Assembly: GCF_001577265.1 (NCBI RefSeq) | Contig: NZ_CP014517.1 | Span: 797,001 to 861,000 of the forward strand | Source of the DNA: Variovorax sp. PAMC 28711 | GTDB taxonomy: Bacteria > Pseudomonadota > Gammaproteobacteria > Burkholderiales > Burkholderiaceae_C | Direction of reading: 5' to 3' | Length of the DNA stretch: 64,000 nucleotides | Shown here: positions 63,520-64,000 of the stretch, in pieces | How the letters are laid out: each line of letters starts with the position of its first letter | Position numbering within the stretch: position 1 is the first letter of the stretch | Notes under the pieces: model-generated | Seen by the model: the letters and a program-made list of their open reading frames with translations, nothing else | The model's database searches: none | What the model was told of the DNA's origin: nothing | Made by a program: the position numbers and the translations under genes

Positions 63520-64000
63520 TCAGCCCGCCAGCCCGACGTACACGTTCTGCACGTCGTCGTTCGCGTCGATCTCGGCCAGGAACGCCTCGACTTCTTCGAG
63601 GTGTTCGGCGCTCAGGTTCGCGGGGTCGATCGGGTTCTTCGCCTTGTAGGCGAGCTTGGCCGAGAGCACGCTGAAGCCCTGCGCCGGCAGCGCGCGGCTC
63701 ACCAGGTCGAGGTCGGTCGCTTCGGTCAGGAACAGCGTGACACCGTCTTCGGCGCCCGGCTCGAAGTCCTGCGCGCCCGCTTCGATGGCGGCCACTTCGG
63801 GGTCGGCGCCGGCCGTCGCGGGCTCGGCTTCGATCATGCCGACGTGGTCGAAATCCCAGGACACCGAACCCGAGGTGCCGAGCTGCCCCTTGCGAAACAG
63901 CACGCGCATCTGCGGCGCGGTGCGGTTCACGTTGTCGGTCAGGCACTCGACCATCACGGCCACCTGGTGCGGCGCGAAACCTTCATAAATCACATGCTCG
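63520..64000 (-). CDS. YebC/PmpR family regulator, N terminus beyond the window
   Basis: The C-terminal 160 residues of a YebC-type protein, open at the window edge; whole proteins have about 240. Marks: [54 protein letters not shown], and the acidic end [17 protein letters not shown]. YebC proteins were described as DNA-binding regulators and, more recently, as factors that help ribosomes at difficult stretches such as polyproline. An insertion ([20 protein letters not shown]) is part of the usual family text. Confidence 0.92.
   Translation of the reverse strand, partial: EHVIYEGFAPHQVAVMVECLTDNVNRTAPQMRVLFRKGQLGTSGSVSWDFDHVGMIEAEPATAGADPEVAAIEAGAQDFEPGAEDGVTLFLTEATDLDLVSRALPAQGFSVLSAKLAYKAKNPIDPANLSAEHLEEVEAFLAEIDANDDVQNVYVGLAG

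Overview
The window is a GC-rich chromosomal segment from a betaproteobacterium, most likely a Comamonadaceae member of the Burkholderiales (Variovorax/Acidovorax-like). The placement rests on gene content and protein style: a fused OHCU decarboxylase/allantoate amidohydrolase, a BMP-type purine ABC transporter next to xdhAB, MaeB with a phosphotransacetylase domain, a VgrG with a DUF2345 domain, and GC-rich codons throughout. No rRNA, tRNA, CRISPR array or complete insertion sequence was recognised.

Layout. (1) 0-9 kb: housekeeping genes (hotdog protein, DUF1161, DUF4124, CNNM/CorC protein, ApaH, RhlE helicase, YpfJ-like peptidase, Dcd) mixed with genuine gene remnants (IlvD/Edd, phospholipase D, multi-rhodanese). 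(2) 9-44 kb: a very large purine-catabolism region. (3) 44-52.5 kb: an AI-2E family exporter, then a LysR-gcl-hyi-glxR-maeB block for glyoxylate use. (4) 52.7-59.7 kb: a vgrG followed by less GC-rich cargo genes of unknown function, a candidate effector/immunity island. (5) 59.9-63 kb: a tightly overlapped NMT1/THI5-type ABC transporter with a CMP/dCMP-type deaminase. (6) cinA-like and yebC, the latter cut by the window edge.

The purine genes form an almost continuous pathway. Adenine deaminase, guanine deaminase and 8-oxoguanine deaminase feed hypoxanthine, xanthine and urate. XdhA/XdhB (with XdhC) make urate. The membrane urate oxidase PuuD, hydroxyisourate hydrolase, the UraD domain, PuuE and the allantoate amidohydrolase domain lead to ureidoglycolate. 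Gcl, Hyi, GlxR and a glycerate 2-kinase carry glyoxylate to glycolysis. Import is covered by a BMP-type ABC system, an NCS2 and an NCS1 permease. No recognisable ureidoglycolate lyase is present; an unusual M20 protein sits where one might expect it. Three perfect TGTATACA palindromes lie upstream of puuD, of the uraH/GntR pair and of the NCS1 permease, and they look like the operator of the local GntR regulator.

A caution: six otherwise well-preserved or recently intact genes (apaH, an MFS transporter, an Nramp-like transporter with two events, 8-oxoguanine deaminase, puuE, and the ilvD remnant) carry single-base indels in G or C runs. All lie in the first 35.1 kb. They may be sequencing errors and should be resequenced before being called pseudogenes.
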